Shown in pieces: positions 24,027 to 32,476 of a stretch of DNA of 64,000 bases. The position numbers and the translations under genes are program-made. Positions within the stretch are counted from its first letter, which is position 1, and every line of letters starts with the position of its first letter. Source of the stretch: Micromonospora sp. DSM 45708 (lineage in GTDB: Bacteria; Actinomycetota; Actinomycetes; Mycobacteriales; Micromonosporaceae); contig NZ_CP154796.1 in assembly GCF_039566955.1 (NCBI RefSeq), forward strand, positions 2,604,001 through 2,668,000. Reading direction: 5' to 3'. A model generated the notes under the pieces. It had not been told where the DNA came from. It searched no databases and saw nothing but the letters and a program-made list of their open reading frames with translations.

Positions 24027-25193
24027 ATGTCGCTCACCTTCCACTGGTTCCTGCCGACCTACGGCGACAGCCGGGACATCGTGGGCGGTGGGCACGGCGT
24101 GCCGGTGGGCACCGCCGGGGGTGTGCGCCAAGCCGACGTGGCCTACCTCGGCCAGATCGCCCGCAGCGCCGAACAGCTCGGCTTCGTCGGCGCGCTGACC
24201 CCCACCGGCGCCTGGTGCGAGGACGCCTGGCTGACCACCGCCATGCTCACCCAGGTGACCGAGCGGCTGAGGTTCCTCGTGGCGTTCCGGCCCGGCCTGC
24301 TCTCACCCACGCTCGCCGCGCAGATGGCCTCCACCTTCCAGCGGCTCTCCGGCGGCCGGCTGCTGCTCAACGTGGTCACCGGCGGCGAGTCCACCGAACA
24401 GCGGGCGTACGGCGACTTCCTCGACAAGGACGCCCGGTACGCGCGTACCGACGAGTTCCTGCACGTGGTGCGCGCGTTGTGGCGTGGCGAGACGGTTGAC
24501 CACGACGGCGCCCACCTCCGCGTCTCCGGCGCCCGGCTGGGCCGGCTGCCGGACCCGGTGCCGCCGGTCTACTTCGGTGGGTCGTCTGCCGCCGCCGGGC
24601 CGGTGGCGGCCCGACACAGTGACGTCTACCTGACCTGGGGCGAGCCGCCCGCGCAGGTGGCCGGCAAGCTGGACTGGATCCGTGGGCTGGCCACCACCGC
24701 CGGCCGCGAGCTGCGGTACGGCATCCGGCTGCACGTGATCAGCCGGGACACCGCCGACGAGGCGTGGGCGCAGGCCCGCCGCCTGCTCGACGGCATCGCC
24801 GAGGACGACATCCGGGCCGTGCAGGAGGGGCTGCGGCGCAGCGAGTCCGAGGGCCAGCGACGGATGCTGGACCTGCACGGCGGCTCCCGCGACGGGCTGG
24901 AGATCGCGCCCAACCTGTGGGCCGGGGTGGGGCTGGTCCGGGGCGGCGCGGGCACCGCGCTGGTCGGCAGCCACACCGAGGTCGCCGACCGGATCGCCGA
25001 GTACCACGCGCTCGGCATCGACGAGTTCATCCTCTCCGGCCACCCGCACCTGGAGGAGGCGTACTGGTTCGGCGAGGGCGTGCTGCCGATCCTGCGCCGA
25101 CGGGGGCTGTGGCGGCACCCGGACGGCGAGCCGACCGTCGAGGCGTCGGTCGGCGTGCCGTTCGCACCCCGACCGGTGCCGGCCCGGGGCTGA
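24027..25193 (+). CDS. ssuD: FMNH2-dependent alkanesulfonate monooxygenase
   Basis: 388 residues, against about 380 for E. coli SsuD. Luciferase-like TIM barrel: LTFHWFLPTYGDSRDIVGG at the start, ALTPTGAWCEDAW, LVAFRPGLLSPTLAAQMAS, LLLNVVTGGESTEQRAYGD, and DEFILSGHPHLEEAYWFGEG at the end are SsuD hallmarks. It cleaves alkanesulfonates to aldehyde plus sulfite using reduced FMN; no flavin reductase gene is nearby. It is divergent from ssuA and controlled by the same intergenic region. Confidence 0.9.
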   Translation: MSLTFHWFLPTYGDSRDIVGGGHGVPVGTAGGVRQADVAYLGQIARSAEQLGFVGALTPTGAWCEDAWLTTAMLTQVTERLRFLVAFRPGLLSPTLAAQMASTFQRLSGGRLLLNVVTGGESTEQRAYGDFLDKDARYARTDEFLHVVRALWRGETVDHDGAHLRVSGARLGRLPDPVPPVYFGGSSAAAGPVAARHSDVYLTWGEPPAQVAGKLDWIRGLATTAGRELRYGIRLHVISRDTADEAWAQARRLLDGIAEDDIRAVQEGLRRSESEGQRRMLDLHGGSRDGLEIAPNLWAGVGLVRGGAGTALVGSHTEVADRIAEYHALGIDEFILSGHPHLEEAYWFGEGVLPILRRRGLWRHPDGEPTVEASVGVPFAPRPVPARG

Positions 25194-25223
25194 CCGCCAC
25201 GGCGGACGCTCGTGAACGTGGCG

Positions 25224-25733
25224 TCAGCGCGGGTGCCGGCCGGCCAGGAAGTCGGCGAGGACCCGGGTGTGCGTGGAGAACGCCAGCTCGACCGGCTCGA
25301 CGAGCACCAGCCACTCGGTGGCCTCCTCGGTCGGCGCGGACGGCGGCAGGTCGCCGACCGGCCGCTCGGGCAGCACGCCGAAGACCATCATGGCGCCGCC
25401 GGCCGGCGCGCCGTGCACCGCGAACAGCCGCGCCTCGCCGGCCTCGGCGAGCAGCCCGGTCTCCTCGCGCAGCTCCCGCACCAGCGCCTCGTCCCACTCC
25501 TCGCCGTACTCGATGAAGCCGCCGGGCAGCGCGAGCTCGCCGCGGGCCGGCTCGATGTCCCGGCGGACGGCCACCACGCCGAGCCCGTCGGGCGTGCGGA
25601 CCGGCTGCACCGCCACCGCCACCGGCAGCGGGTTGCGCCACACCGTCTCGCCGCAGGCCCGGCAGACGCGTGGCCACCCGGCGCCCGCCGGGTAGGCCGC
25701 GCCGCAGAACGAGCAGTGCGAGTACGCGGTCAC
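25224..25733 (-). CDS. NUDIX hydrolase with N-terminal zinc ribbon
   Basis: 169 residues. Two Cys pairs (CSFCG and CRACG) form a small zinc ribbon in the first 30 residues, followed by a NUDIX domain whose box starts GGFIEYGEEWDEA and ends RELREETGL, with all metal-binding acidic residues. The NadC-like arrangement suggests a nucleoside-diphosphate-linked substrate, which is not defined. GTG 25733 is preferred (VTAYSHCSFCG); GTG 25742 is three codons longer. It is transcribed alone. Confidence 0.85.
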   Translation of the reverse strand: MTAYSHCSFCGAAYPAGAGWPRVCRACGETVWRNPLPVAVAVQPVRTPDGLGVVAVRRDIEPARGELALPGGFIEYGEEWDEALVRELREETGLLAEAGEARLFAVHGAPAGGAMMVFGVLPERPVGDLPPSAPTEEATEWLVLVEPVELAFSTHTRVLADFLAGRHPR

Positions 25734-25821
25734 GCCGCGCACGTTACCCGCGGGCCGCCGGGACGCGCCGCCCGGCGGCGCGTCCCGGCGGACCTCGGCG
25801 TCGGGGTCGGTCCGGCCGCCG

Positions 25822-26379
25822 TCACGCCGGGCCGGCCAACTGCTCGCGTGCCTGCATCAGGGCGAAGCCGAGCAGGTTCTCGCCCCGCCAGGTCGCCGGG
25901 TCGGCGGCGCGCGGATCGTCGGCGGTCAGGCCGATGCCCCAGACCCGATCCGTCGGGCTCGCCTCCACCAGCACCCGGTCGCCGGTGCCGAGCAGGAACC
26001 GCCGCAACGGGTCGTGCTGGCCGAACTTGGCCACGCTGCCGGCCACCACGATCTCCCGGCGGCGGGCCGCCCAGGTGGCCTCGTCGAAGCCGCGCACCTG
26101 CCGGCCGAGCGCCTTGGCCCGGTGCGGGTGCGTGGCGGTGAGCACCCGCGCGGCGACCTCGTGGTCGTCGAAGAGGGTGGCCTTGTGCCACATCATCCAG
26201 TGCTCGGCGGTGGCGAACTCGCGACCGTCCACGGTGAACGCCGCCGGCCACCACTGGCTCAGGCAGCCGGCGCCGACGCTGCCGTCACGCTGCGGCCGGT
26301 GCCCCCAGAAGTGCAGGTATCTCACCGGCTGGCCGGCGTCGAGCACGGCGGTCAGGTCGGCGACGGATCGGATCGGCAT
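25822..26379 (-). CDS. NADAR family protein (YbiA-like N-glycosidase)
   Basis: 185 residues. The NADAR core is visible: RYLHFWGHRP, CLSQWWPAAFTVDGREFATAEHWM, MWHKATLFDD, VAKFGQHDPLRRFLLGTGD, the VEASPTDRVWGIG motif, and WRGENLLGFALMQAR at the end. Characterised members hydrolyse N-glycosidic bonds, for example removing toxic riboflavin precursors or reversing guanine ADP-ribosylation. ATG 26379 is used; ATG 26388 is equally possible. No ADP-ribosyltransferase gene is nearby. Confidence 0.85.
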   Translation of the reverse strand: MPIRSVADLTAVLDAGQPVRYLHFWGHRPQRDGSVGAGCLSQWWPAAFTVDGREFATAEHWMMWHKATLFDDHEVAARVLTATHPHRAKALGRQVRGFDEATWAARRREIVVAGSVAKFGQHDPLRRFLLGTGDRVLVEASPTDRVWGIGLTADDPRAADPATWRGENLLGFALMQAREQLAGPA

Positions 26380-26421
26380 GCCCCGCATCCTGCCCGCCCC
26401 CACCGACATTCCGCACGCCGG

Positions 26422-27075
26422 TCACGGGGTGGCGGCGCCGGTGTAGAAGGCCACGACCCGCTCGCCCGCGCCGCGCGCCTGGTCGGCCGGGGTGCCGGCG
26501 TCCACGCTGGCCGCCGTCCACCGTGCGCCGGACTCGGTGACGAACCGGCGGCCCTCGTCGGAGCCCATCCACCCGGCCGCCGCCGCGGGGTCGACGCCGG
26601 CGCCGGCCGGCACGTGTTCGGCGCCGAGGTGGGAGGCGAGCCCGACCAGTGCGAGGTCCCAGCCGATGCCGACGGCGCCCGGGCCGTACTCGGCCCACCG
26701 CTGGTCGTCGACGTGGGCGACGTGCTCCAGCTCGAAGCGGGTACGGCCGGCGCCGGCGTCGCTCAGGCGCACCTCGATCCAACTGACCTCCCCGCCGAAC
26801 TCCCAGGTGGCGGCGAAGCCGTGCGGCGGGTCGCACCGCTGCACGGTGCCCTCGGCGTTGCCCTCCAGCCGGTACCGGCCACCGGGGCTCAGCTCGCCGG
26901 AGACCGGCAGGAACCAGCGGGGGATGCGCTCCGGATTGGTGCAGGCGTCGAAGACGTCGGCCACCGGCGCGTCGTACGTCTGGCTGATGGTGAGCACCCG
27001 CGCCTGCCCGGCGGGGAGCGTACGGTCGCCGATCCGGCGCTCGACGGCGCTGATCTGCCCGGTCACGTCGATCAT
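26422..27075 (-). CDS. SRPBCC (AHSA1-like) domain protein
   Basis: 217 residues with an activator-of-Hsp90 homologue-type START-like fold: TISQTYDAPVADVFDACTNPERIPRWF, then LSPGGRYRLEGNAEGTV and GFAATWEFGG, and a C-terminal helix over a hydrophobic pocket. ATG 27075 overlaps the ArsR stop by four bases. ArsR-SRPBCC pairs are common in actinobacteria; the ligand is generally unknown. The C-terminal 60 residues (AAAAGWMGSDEGRRFVTESG) are an extra helical block also seen in such paired proteins. Confidence 0.85.
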   Translation of the reverse strand: MIDVTGQISAVERRIGDRTLPAGQARVLTISQTYDAPVADVFDACTNPERIPRWFLPVSGELSPGGRYRLEGNAEGTVQRCDPPHGFAATWEFGGEVSWIEVRLSDAGAGRTRFELEHVAHVDDQRWAEYGPGAVGIGWDLALVGLASHLGAEHVPAGAGVDPAAAAGWMGSDEGRRFVTESGARWTAASVDAGTPADQARGAGERVVAFYTGAATP

Positions 27076-27437
27076 GGGTTGGTCCTCTCGTCGTCGGAAT
27101 CGTCCTCGCGCAGCCGCCGTTCGCGGCGGCCCCGGGCCAGCTCGGTGGCGAGCGCCGCCAGCGGCGGCGTCCAGAAGCGGCGGAACCCGGCCAGCCACGC
27201 GTCGATCTCGCGCAGCGGGCCGGGGTCCACCGCGTAGAGCCGGCGGGTGCCCTCGGCGCGCACGACGGTGAAGCCGTGTTCGCGGAGCACCTTGAGGTGC
27301 TGGGAGACCGCCGGCTGGCTGATGCCGAACTCGCGCCGCACCGTCTCGCCGAGTGCGCCGGCCGGCTGCTCGCCGTCGGCGAGCAGCTCCAGGATGCGGC
27401 GGCGCACCGGGTCGCCGAGGACGTCGAAGGCGTGCAC
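27072..27437 (-). CDS. ArsR family transcriptional regulator
   Basis: 121 residues with one winged helix: FDVLGDPVRRRILELLADGE, FGISQPAVSQHLKVLREHG (recognition helix) and GTRRLYAVDPGPLREIDAW. There is no ArsR-type metal Cys pair in the DNA-binding helix, so metal sensing is unlikely; this subgroup is usually paired with SRPBCC proteins, as here. GTG 27437 is the start. The AT-rich dyad at 27445-27468 directly in front is its likely operator. Confidence 0.88.
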   Translation of the reverse strand: MHAFDVLGDPVRRRILELLADGEQPAGALGETVRREFGISQPAVSQHLKVLREHGFTVVRAEGTRRLYAVDPGPLREIDAWLAGFRRFWTPPLAALATELARGRRERRLREDDSDDERTNP

Positions 27438-27444
27438 GACCTCT

Positions 27445-27468
27445 TTATATCAGATCGTGCTTATATAA
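27445..27468. promoter_or_regulatory. AT-rich dyad before the ArsR gene (probable operator)
   Basis: TTATAT (27445-27450) and ATATAA (27463-27468) are inverted with a 12-base spacer. The second arm is itself inside TTATATAA. It lies 8 bases before the GTG start and stands out sharply in GC-rich DNA. ArsR proteins commonly bind such AT-rich dyads over their own promoter. Beyond it, 27469-27624 contains no gene I can support. Confidence 0.65.
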
Positions 27469-27624
27469 GCGAGGACTGCATTCTCGTCGAACTCTCATCG
27501 ACCTGCGCGCTGCTGGTCCGGCGGGTGCGACGGCGGCCTCGGCACCGGCCGCGCCGCCGGGGCCGACAGCCCGCCCCGACGGCGACACCGGCGTCGGAGC
27601 GGGCCGGACGCCGCCGATGCCGTG

Positions 27625-27659
27625 ACGCGGGACGCCCGTCGCACCCGGGCGCCCCGCGT
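27625..27659 (-). terminator. Terminator hairpin after the amidase gene
   Basis: ACGCGGGACGCCCG (27625-27638) pairs with CGGGCGCCCCGCGT (27646-27659) with one mismatch over 14 positions and a 7-base loop, 7 bases beyond the amidase stop at 27667. Confidence 0.75.
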
Positions 27660-27666
27660 GGGACCG

Positions 27667-28341
27667 TCAGGCGCCGAGTCGGCTGGCGACGGTACGCCGC
27701 AGCTCGGGCAGCCGGTCGTGCAGCAGGCCGGGGCACTGCGTGGAGTTGAAGTCCTTGTGCCCGTAGATCTCGGTGGGCGCGATGCCGTACTGCTGGCAGG
27801 TGAACGCGCAGAACCAGACCAGGCTGTCCCAGAGCGCCTGCGGCGGCTGCACGTCGAGGTAGATGCCGTCGTTCTCGATGCCGATGGCCTGACTGTTCTG
27901 CCCGACGCAGTGCGCGCCCTGCACCATGCTCTGCCCGTGCAGCAGCCCGTACAGGCTGCCGTGCCGGCCCTCGGTCAGGTAGCCGCCCCGGCTGTTGGTG
28001 AAGTGCTGCCCGGAGTCGAGCCAGCCGTTGCTGTCCATGTGCAGGTTCTGGATGTCGCGGGAGTTCCGGTAGGCCTGGGCGAGGCTGTAGTCGGTGGTGT
28101 TCGGGAACGCGGTGTGATGAATGATGATCTTGTTGGGTCGGCTCTGCACCACGCTCACCGGCGACGACGGGGGGCGGGCGCTCCAGGTCGCGCAGTTGGC
28201 GATCGTCGGCTGGTCGACCCGGGTGGCGGCGGCCCGGGCGTCGCGGTCGGCGCCGACCTGGGTCAGCGCGCCGGCGCCGGCGGCGGCGCCGAGCAGGACC
28301 GCGCCGCGCAGCACGGCCCGCCGGGGGAGAGGAACGGACAT
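27667..28341 (-). CDS. Secreted N-acetylmuramoyl-L-alanine amidase (PGRP/amidase_2)
   Basis: 224 residues. The N-terminus has a Tat-type signal (PLPRRAVLRGAVLLG) and Ala-rich cleavage region near residue 38. The catalytic domain has the zinc ligands of type 2 amidases: His in KIIIHHTAF, His in VQGAHCVGQ, and Cys in NSTQCPG, with Tyr/Lys in EIYGHKDF. It should cleave the amide between muramic acid and L-Ala in peptidoglycan outside the cell. GAGGAGG precedes ATG 28341. The next gene upstream is another wall hydrolase, but each has its own terminator. Confidence 0.87.
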   Translation of the reverse strand: MSVPLPRRAVLRGAVLLGAAAGAGALTQVGADRDARAAATRVDQPTIANCATWSARPPSSPVSVVQSRPNKIIIHHTAFPNTTDYSLAQAYRNSRDIQNLHMDSNGWLDSGQHFTNSRGGYLTEGRHGSLYGLLHGQSMVQGAHCVGQNSQAIGIENDGIYLDVQPPQALWDSLVWFCAFTCQQYGIAPTEIYGHKDFNSTQCPGLLHDRLPELRRTVASRLGA

Positions 28342-28370
28342 CGGGGCCTCCTCGTCGGGTTCGGACACGG

Positions 28371-28403
28371 CGGCGGGGCGGGCCGCAGCGACCCGCCCCG
28401 CCG
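28371..28403 (-). terminator. Terminator after the GH25 lysozyme gene
   Basis: A perfect 12-bp GC stem, CGGCGGGGCGGG (28371-28382) with CCCGCCCCGCCG (28392-28403), and a 9-base loop, starts 7 bases after the lysozyme stop at 28410 and lies between it and the amidase start. Confidence 0.8.
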
Positions 28404-28409
28404 GTGGGG

Positions 28410-29156
28410 TCAGCAGGTGCCGTTGCAGGCCAGCACGCGGAGCCGGTCCAGCGTGCCGTTCCAGACGTTCTGGTCACCCGGGAACACGCCGGAGGAGGAC
28501 CACTGCCAGAACGAGTACGTGCCCCAGCCGGCCGGCAGCGTGCCGACGCTGCTGGAGTACCGCGCGATCCACAGTGGGTTGTTGGCCGCGAACTGCGACG
28601 TGTTGCCGGTGCAGGTGCTCCACCAGTCGGTGGTGGTGTAGATGGTGGCCCACCGTCCGGTCCGGGCGTAGTACTGGTTGACGAACGAGGCGATCCAGCT
28701 CCGCATCGACGCCTGGCTCAGCCCGTAGCAGGTGGCGCCGTACGGGTTGTACTCGATGTCGAGCGCGCCGGGCAGCGTCTTGCCGTCCCGCGACCAGCCG
28801 CCGCCGTGGTCGACGAAGTAGTTCGCCTGGGTCGCGCCGGTGGTGGTGTCCGGACGGGCGAAGTGGTAGGCCCCGCGGATCATCCCGACGTTGTAGGAGC
28901 CGTTGTACTGCTGGGCGAAGTAGGCGTTGGTGTAGTAGGTGCCCTCGGTCGCCTTGACGTACGCGAACCGGGCGCCGTTGGCCCAGGCGCCGGACCAGTT
29001 CACGTTGCCCTGGTAGCTGGAGACGTCCATGCCGGGCAGCCCGGCCGGGGCGGCGTGGGCGGGCGCGGCGCCGATCAGGGCCGCGGCGGCGGCGGTGACG
29101 GTGGCGAGCAGGGCGGCGCCGGCCGCGCGCAGCGCCGATCGCAGGTGACGGTGCAT
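28410..29156 (-). CDS. Secreted GH25 lysozyme (1,4-beta-N-acetylmuramidase)
   Basis: 248 residues. A Sec signal peptide ends near AHA-AP (about residue 35). The GH25 barrel follows: MDVSSYQGNVNW, FAYVKATEGTYY, GAYHFARP and the catalytic acid pair in ALDIEYN, ending with WQWSSSG and a C-terminal Cys pair (LACNGTC). It hydrolyses the glycan backbone of peptidoglycan. ATG 29156 sits behind GGGAGGAAAG. It is expressed alone; 29157-29279 upstream contains only its AT-richer promoter region. Confidence 0.9.
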   Translation of the reverse strand: MHRHLRSALRAAGAALLATVTAAAAALIGAAPAHAAPAGLPGMDVSSYQGNVNWSGAWANGARFAYVKATEGTYYTNAYFAQQYNGSYNVGMIRGAYHFARPDTTTGATQANYFVDHGGGWSRDGKTLPGALDIEYNPYGATCYGLSQASMRSWIASFVNQYYARTGRWATIYTTTDWWSTCTGNTSQFAANNPLWIARYSSSVGTLPAGWGTYSFWQWSSSGVFPGDQNVWNGTLDRLRVLACNGTC

Positions 29157-29279
29157 CTTTCCTCCCTGGGGGTTGCCGCCTCGCGGCGGCGGGAGTACCG
29201 AAAGGAACTGTCAACATTAGGTCACAGGGTGGAGAAACTTTTCAAGAGACGCATCGAAGATTTTCTTTGAATTTCGGGT

Positions 29280-30605
29280 TCAGTCGAGGGTGCCGAGCGC
29301 CTCGGCGGCGGCGCGCTCGCCGGCGGTCACCGCGCCCTCCAGATAGCCGCTCCACCGGGTCGCGGTCTCCGTCCCGGCCCAGTGCACCCGGCCCACCGGC
29401 GCCCGCAGCTCCGGGCCGTAGTCACACCAGGAGCCGGGCGTCACCATGCCGCAGAAGCAGCCCCGGGTCCACGGGTCGGCCGACCAGTCGTACTCGACGA
29501 GGTCCACCGGGTCGGCGGCGGCCGGGCCGAACAGCGTGGCCAGCGCGTCCCGCAACGCGGCCCGGCGCGCCCCGTCCGACAGCCGACGCAGCGCCCGGGC
29601 CTGCGCGCCGTAGCTGAACGCGGTGAGCACCCCGCCCGGCGAGCCGGGCAGCGAGTTGTCCACCGTCTCGGTGAGCGGCCCGGTGTCCGTGGTGGCCACC
29701 CCGGAGCGGCCGTCGGCCCGCCAGAACGGCTCCGGATAGCGCGCGTGCACCTTGACCGCCGCGCCCATCGGCATCCGCTGGGTCAGCCCGTCGCGCAGCG
29801 CCGGCAGCGGCGGGTCGTACCGGATCCGGCCGGCCAGCGCCGGGGCCACCGCGACCACCACCGCGTCGCCGTGGTGCACCTGACCGCCGGCGAGGACCCG
29901 TACGCCGGTGGCGTCCTGGGCGATCGCGTCCACCGGCGCGTCGAGGCGCAGCCGATCCGGCGGCAGCGCGGCGGCCATCCGCTGCGCCAGCGCCGCCGGC
30001 CCGCCGACGATCCGGTCCTGCTGGGCGCCGCCGGCCATGCCGAGCAGCGACCCGACGCCGCCGCCGCTGCGCAGGTAGAACAGCATCTGCAACAGCGACA
30101 CCTCGCCCGGCGAGGCGGCCAGCAGCCCACCGGCCAGCAGGCGGCCGGCGTACCGGGCGGTGACCGGGTCGGGCGCGGTGGCGGCGAGCCAGCCGCCGAG
30201 CGTGCTCCGGTCCCACTCCGCCGCCCCGGCGGCCCGCCACGGCGCGACCGGATCGACCCCGGTCGCCAGCGCGTCCAGCGTGTCGAGCAGCCCGGCCAGG
30301 CCGGCCGGCGGTCCGGCCACCGGCCGACCGTCCAGCACCAGCGTCGTCGCGCCCCGGGCCGGCGACGGGAACGTCTCCAGGCCGTACGCGGCGACCAGCG
30401 CGTACATCCGGTCCTGGGTGGGGCCGATCCACTGCGCGCCGAGGTCGAGCCAGCCACCGTCGGGCAGCGGTCGGCTCAGCGTCCGGCCGCCCACCCGGTC
30501 CCGGGCCTCCAGCAGCAGCGGCTGCGCGCCGGCCGCCTCGACCGCGAGCGCGCAGGCCAACCCGGAGAACCCCGCCCCCACCACGATCACCCGGCCGTCG
30601 CCCAC
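29280..30605 (-). CDS. Flavin-containing amine oxidase
   Basis: 441 residues. The FAD dinucleotide-binding motif is RVIVVGAGFSGLACAL at residues 5-20, followed by EARDRVGGRTLSRPL and GAQWIGPTQDRMYAL; the C-terminal FAD contact is HWAGTETATRWSGYLEGA. This is the monoamine oxidase/putrescine oxidase family, producing aldehyde, ammonia and H2O2. GTG 30605 is the only in-frame start just before the FAD motif; there is no good ribosome site, and the true start could be a rare codon further upstream. It is divergent from the YCII gene. Confidence 0.82.
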   Translation of the reverse strand: MGDGRVIVVGAGFSGLACALAVEAAGAQPLLLEARDRVGGRTLSRPLPDGGWLDLGAQWIGPTQDRMYALVAAYGLETFPSPARGATTLVLDGRPVAGPPAGLAGLLDTLDALATGVDPVAPWRAAGAAEWDRSTLGGWLAATAPDPVTARYAGRLLAGGLLAASPGEVSLLQMLFYLRSGGGVGSLLGMAGGAQQDRIVGGPAALAQRMAAALPPDRLRLDAPVDAIAQDATGVRVLAGGQVHHGDAVVVAVAPALAGRIRYDPPLPALRDGLTQRMPMGAAVKVHARYPEPFWRADGRSGVATTDTGPLTETVDNSLPGSPGGVLTAFSYGAQARALRRLSDGARRAALRDALATLFGPAAADPVDLVEYDWSADPWTRGCFCGMVTPGSWCDYGPELRAPVGRVHWAGTETATRWSGYLEGAVTAGERAAAEALGTLD

Positions 30606-30723
30606 GGCCGGGCATACCCGGATCCGGGCCGGAATCCCGCGCGCCCGGCGTGTCGAGACCGGCGTCCGCCGTTCGTGTGAAGGGTGGAGGGCGACAGGGG
30701 TCGCCGGTGCGGAGGAGGAACCC

Positions 30724-31076
30724 GTGAAGCAGTACCTGATCAGCATGTACCAGCCGGCCGGCGCGCAGCGCCCGGACCCGGCGTTCCTGGCCGGGTTGTG
30801 ATGCGCGAGGTCGAGGCCATCGGCCGGGAGCTGCGCGACGCCGGGTGCTGGGTGTTCGGCGACGGCCTGCACGCGCCGGAGACCGCCACCGTGCTGCGGG
30901 CAACCGGCGACGACGTGCTGGTCACCGACGGGCCGTTCGTCGAGGGCAAGGAGTACCTGGGCGGCGTCACCATCATCCGCGCGCCCGACCTGGACGCGGC
31001 GCTCGACTGGGGCCGCCGCTACGCCCGCGCCACCACGCTGCCGATCGAGGTCCGGCCGTTCCAGGGCGAGGGATGA
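30724..31076 (+). pseudogene. YCII/DGPF-domain protein interrupted by a one-base frameshift
   Basis: A GTG at 30724 behind AGGAGG starts [19 protein letters not shown] and reaches TGA at 30799-30801 after 25 codons. The rest of the domain continues one frame over from ATG 30801 ([15 protein letters not shown]), through the [15 protein letters not shown] motif that names DGPF proteins, to a stop at 31076. The halves join to about 117 residues, the normal YCII size, as if one G were lost in TTG-GTG-ATG. It may be a real disruption, a sequencing error, or a coupled two-cistron arrangement (TGATG). The ECF gene starts within its stop codon. Confidence 0.75.
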
Positions 31077-32278
31077 CCGCTGTCGAACGCGTCTTCCGGG
31101 CCGAGTACGGCCGCGCGGTGGCCGTCCTGGTCCGTCTCCTCGGCGACATCGACCTCGCCGAGGAGGCGGTCCAGGACGCGTTCGCCGTCGCGGTGCGCCG
31201 CTGGGCCGTCGACGGGCCGCCGCCGAGCCCGGCCGGCTGGATCGTCACCACCGCCCGCAACCGGGCGATCGACCGGCTGCGTCGCGAGTCCACCCGCGCC
31301 GCCCGGCACGCCCAGGCCGCGCTGCTGTACGCCGCCGACCCGCCCGCCGAGGAGGGACCCGTGCCCGACGACCGGCTGCGGCTGATCTTCACCTGCTGCC
31401 ACCCGGCGCTCGGCCCGGCCGCCCGGGTGGCGTTGACGTTGCGTCTGCTCGGCGGCCTGCGCACCGCCGAGATCGCGCGGGCCTTCCTGGTGCCGGAGCC
31501 GACCATGGCGCAGCGCCTGGTCCGGGCCAAGGCCAAGATCCGGGACGCCGGGATCCCGTACCGGGTGCCCCGCGACGCCGACCTGCCGGACCGGCTGCGC
31601 GGGGTGCTGGCCGTGGTCTACCTGATCTTCAACGAGGGGCACACGGCCAGCGCGGGGGAGCACCTGGGCCGCGTCGAGCTGGGCGCCGAGGCGATCCGGC
31701 TGGGCCGGCTGCTGGTGACGCTGATGCCGGACGAGCCGGAGGCGCTCGGACTGCTCGCGCTGATGCTGCTCACCGAGGCGCGGCGGGCCGCCCGCACCGG
31801 CCCGGACGGGGTGCCGGTGACGCTGCCGGAACAGGACCGCAGCCGGTGGGACCGGACGCTTGTCGTCGAGGGTCAGGACCTGGTGCGCCGCTGCCTGCGG
31901 CGGGACCGGCCCGGCCCGTACCAGATCCAGGCCGCGATCAACGCGGTGCACGCGGACGCGGCCACCGCCGCCGCCACCGACTGGGGTCAGATCCTCGCGC
32001 TCTACGACCGGTTGACGGCGTGCGCGCCGGGGCCGGTGGTGGCGCTCAACCGGGCGGTCGCGCTGGCCGAGGTACGCGGACCGGCCGCCGCCCTGGCCGA
32101 GGTGGACCGGCTCGACCTGGCCCGGTACCACGTGTGGCACGTCGTCCGGGCCGACCTGCTGCGCCGCCTCGACCGGCCGGCCGAGGCGCGGGCCGCGTAC
32201 GACGCGGCGATCGCCGGCACCGGCAACGACGCGGAACGGGCGTTCCTGCGCCGGCGCCGCGACCGGCTCGCCGGGTAG
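31073..32278 (+). CDS. ECF RNA polymerase sigma factor, ECF42 type
   Basis: 401 residues, twice the size of a basic ECF factor. Sigma region 2 is seen at [20 protein letters not shown] with [15 protein letters not shown], and region 4 at [20 protein letters not shown]. The C-terminal 200 residues form the TPR-like extension typical of the group ([20 protein letters not shown]). ECF42 factors lack an anti-sigma gene and are paired with DGPF/YCII proteins, exactly as here. ATG 31073 overlaps the DGPF stop (ATGA). If the partner is truly broken, control of this factor may be altered. Confidence 0.9.
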   Translation: MTAVERVFRAEYGRAVAVLVRLLGDIDLAEEAVQDAFAVAVRRWAVDGPPPSPAGWIVTTARNRAIDRLRRESTRAARHAQAALLYAADPPAEEGPVPDDRLRLIFTCCHPALGPAARVALTLRLLGGLRTAEIARAFLVPEPTMAQRLVRAKAKIRDAGIPYRVPRDADLPDRLRGVLAVVYLIFNEGHTASAGEHLGRVELGAEAIRLGRLLVTLMPDEPEALGLLALMLLTEARRAARTGPDGVPVTLPEQDRSRWDRTLVVEGQDLVRRCLRRDRPGPYQIQAAINAVHADAATAAATDWGQILALYDRLTACAPGPVVALNRAVALAEVRGPAAALAEVDRLDLARYHVWHVVRADLLRRLDRPAEARAAYDAAIAGTGNDAERAFLRRRRDRLAG

Positions 32279-32320
32279 CGCCACGGTCGGCCGGCTGCGT
32301 CGCCACCGCGGCCGGCATCG

Positions 32321-32449
32321 GTAGCCGGGGCCGGCGGGCGGCGTCGGTAGCCGGGGCCGGCGGGCGGCGTCGGTAGCCGGGGCCGGCGGGCGGCGTCGGT
32401 AGCCGGGGCCGGCGGGCGGCGTCGGTAGCCGGGCCGGCGGGCGGCGTCG
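32321..32449. repeat. Minisatellite: five tandem copies of a 26-bp unit
   Basis: The unit begins GTAGCCGGGG and ends GGCGGCGTCG. Copies start at 32321, 32347, 32373, 32399 and 32425; the first four are identical and the last lacks one G. It lies between the convergent stops of the sigma factor (32278) and MarR gene (32477). Each unit contains GCCGGGGCCGGC, able to form small stems. There is no spacer diversity, so it is not a CRISPR array. Confidence 0.92.
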
Positions 32450-32476
32450 GCGCGTGGGCAGGGCCGGCGGGTGACG

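Noticed and set aside
32321..32449. Tandem repeat as CRISPR array
   Set aside because: Units are contiguous and identical, with no unique spacers and no cas genes.
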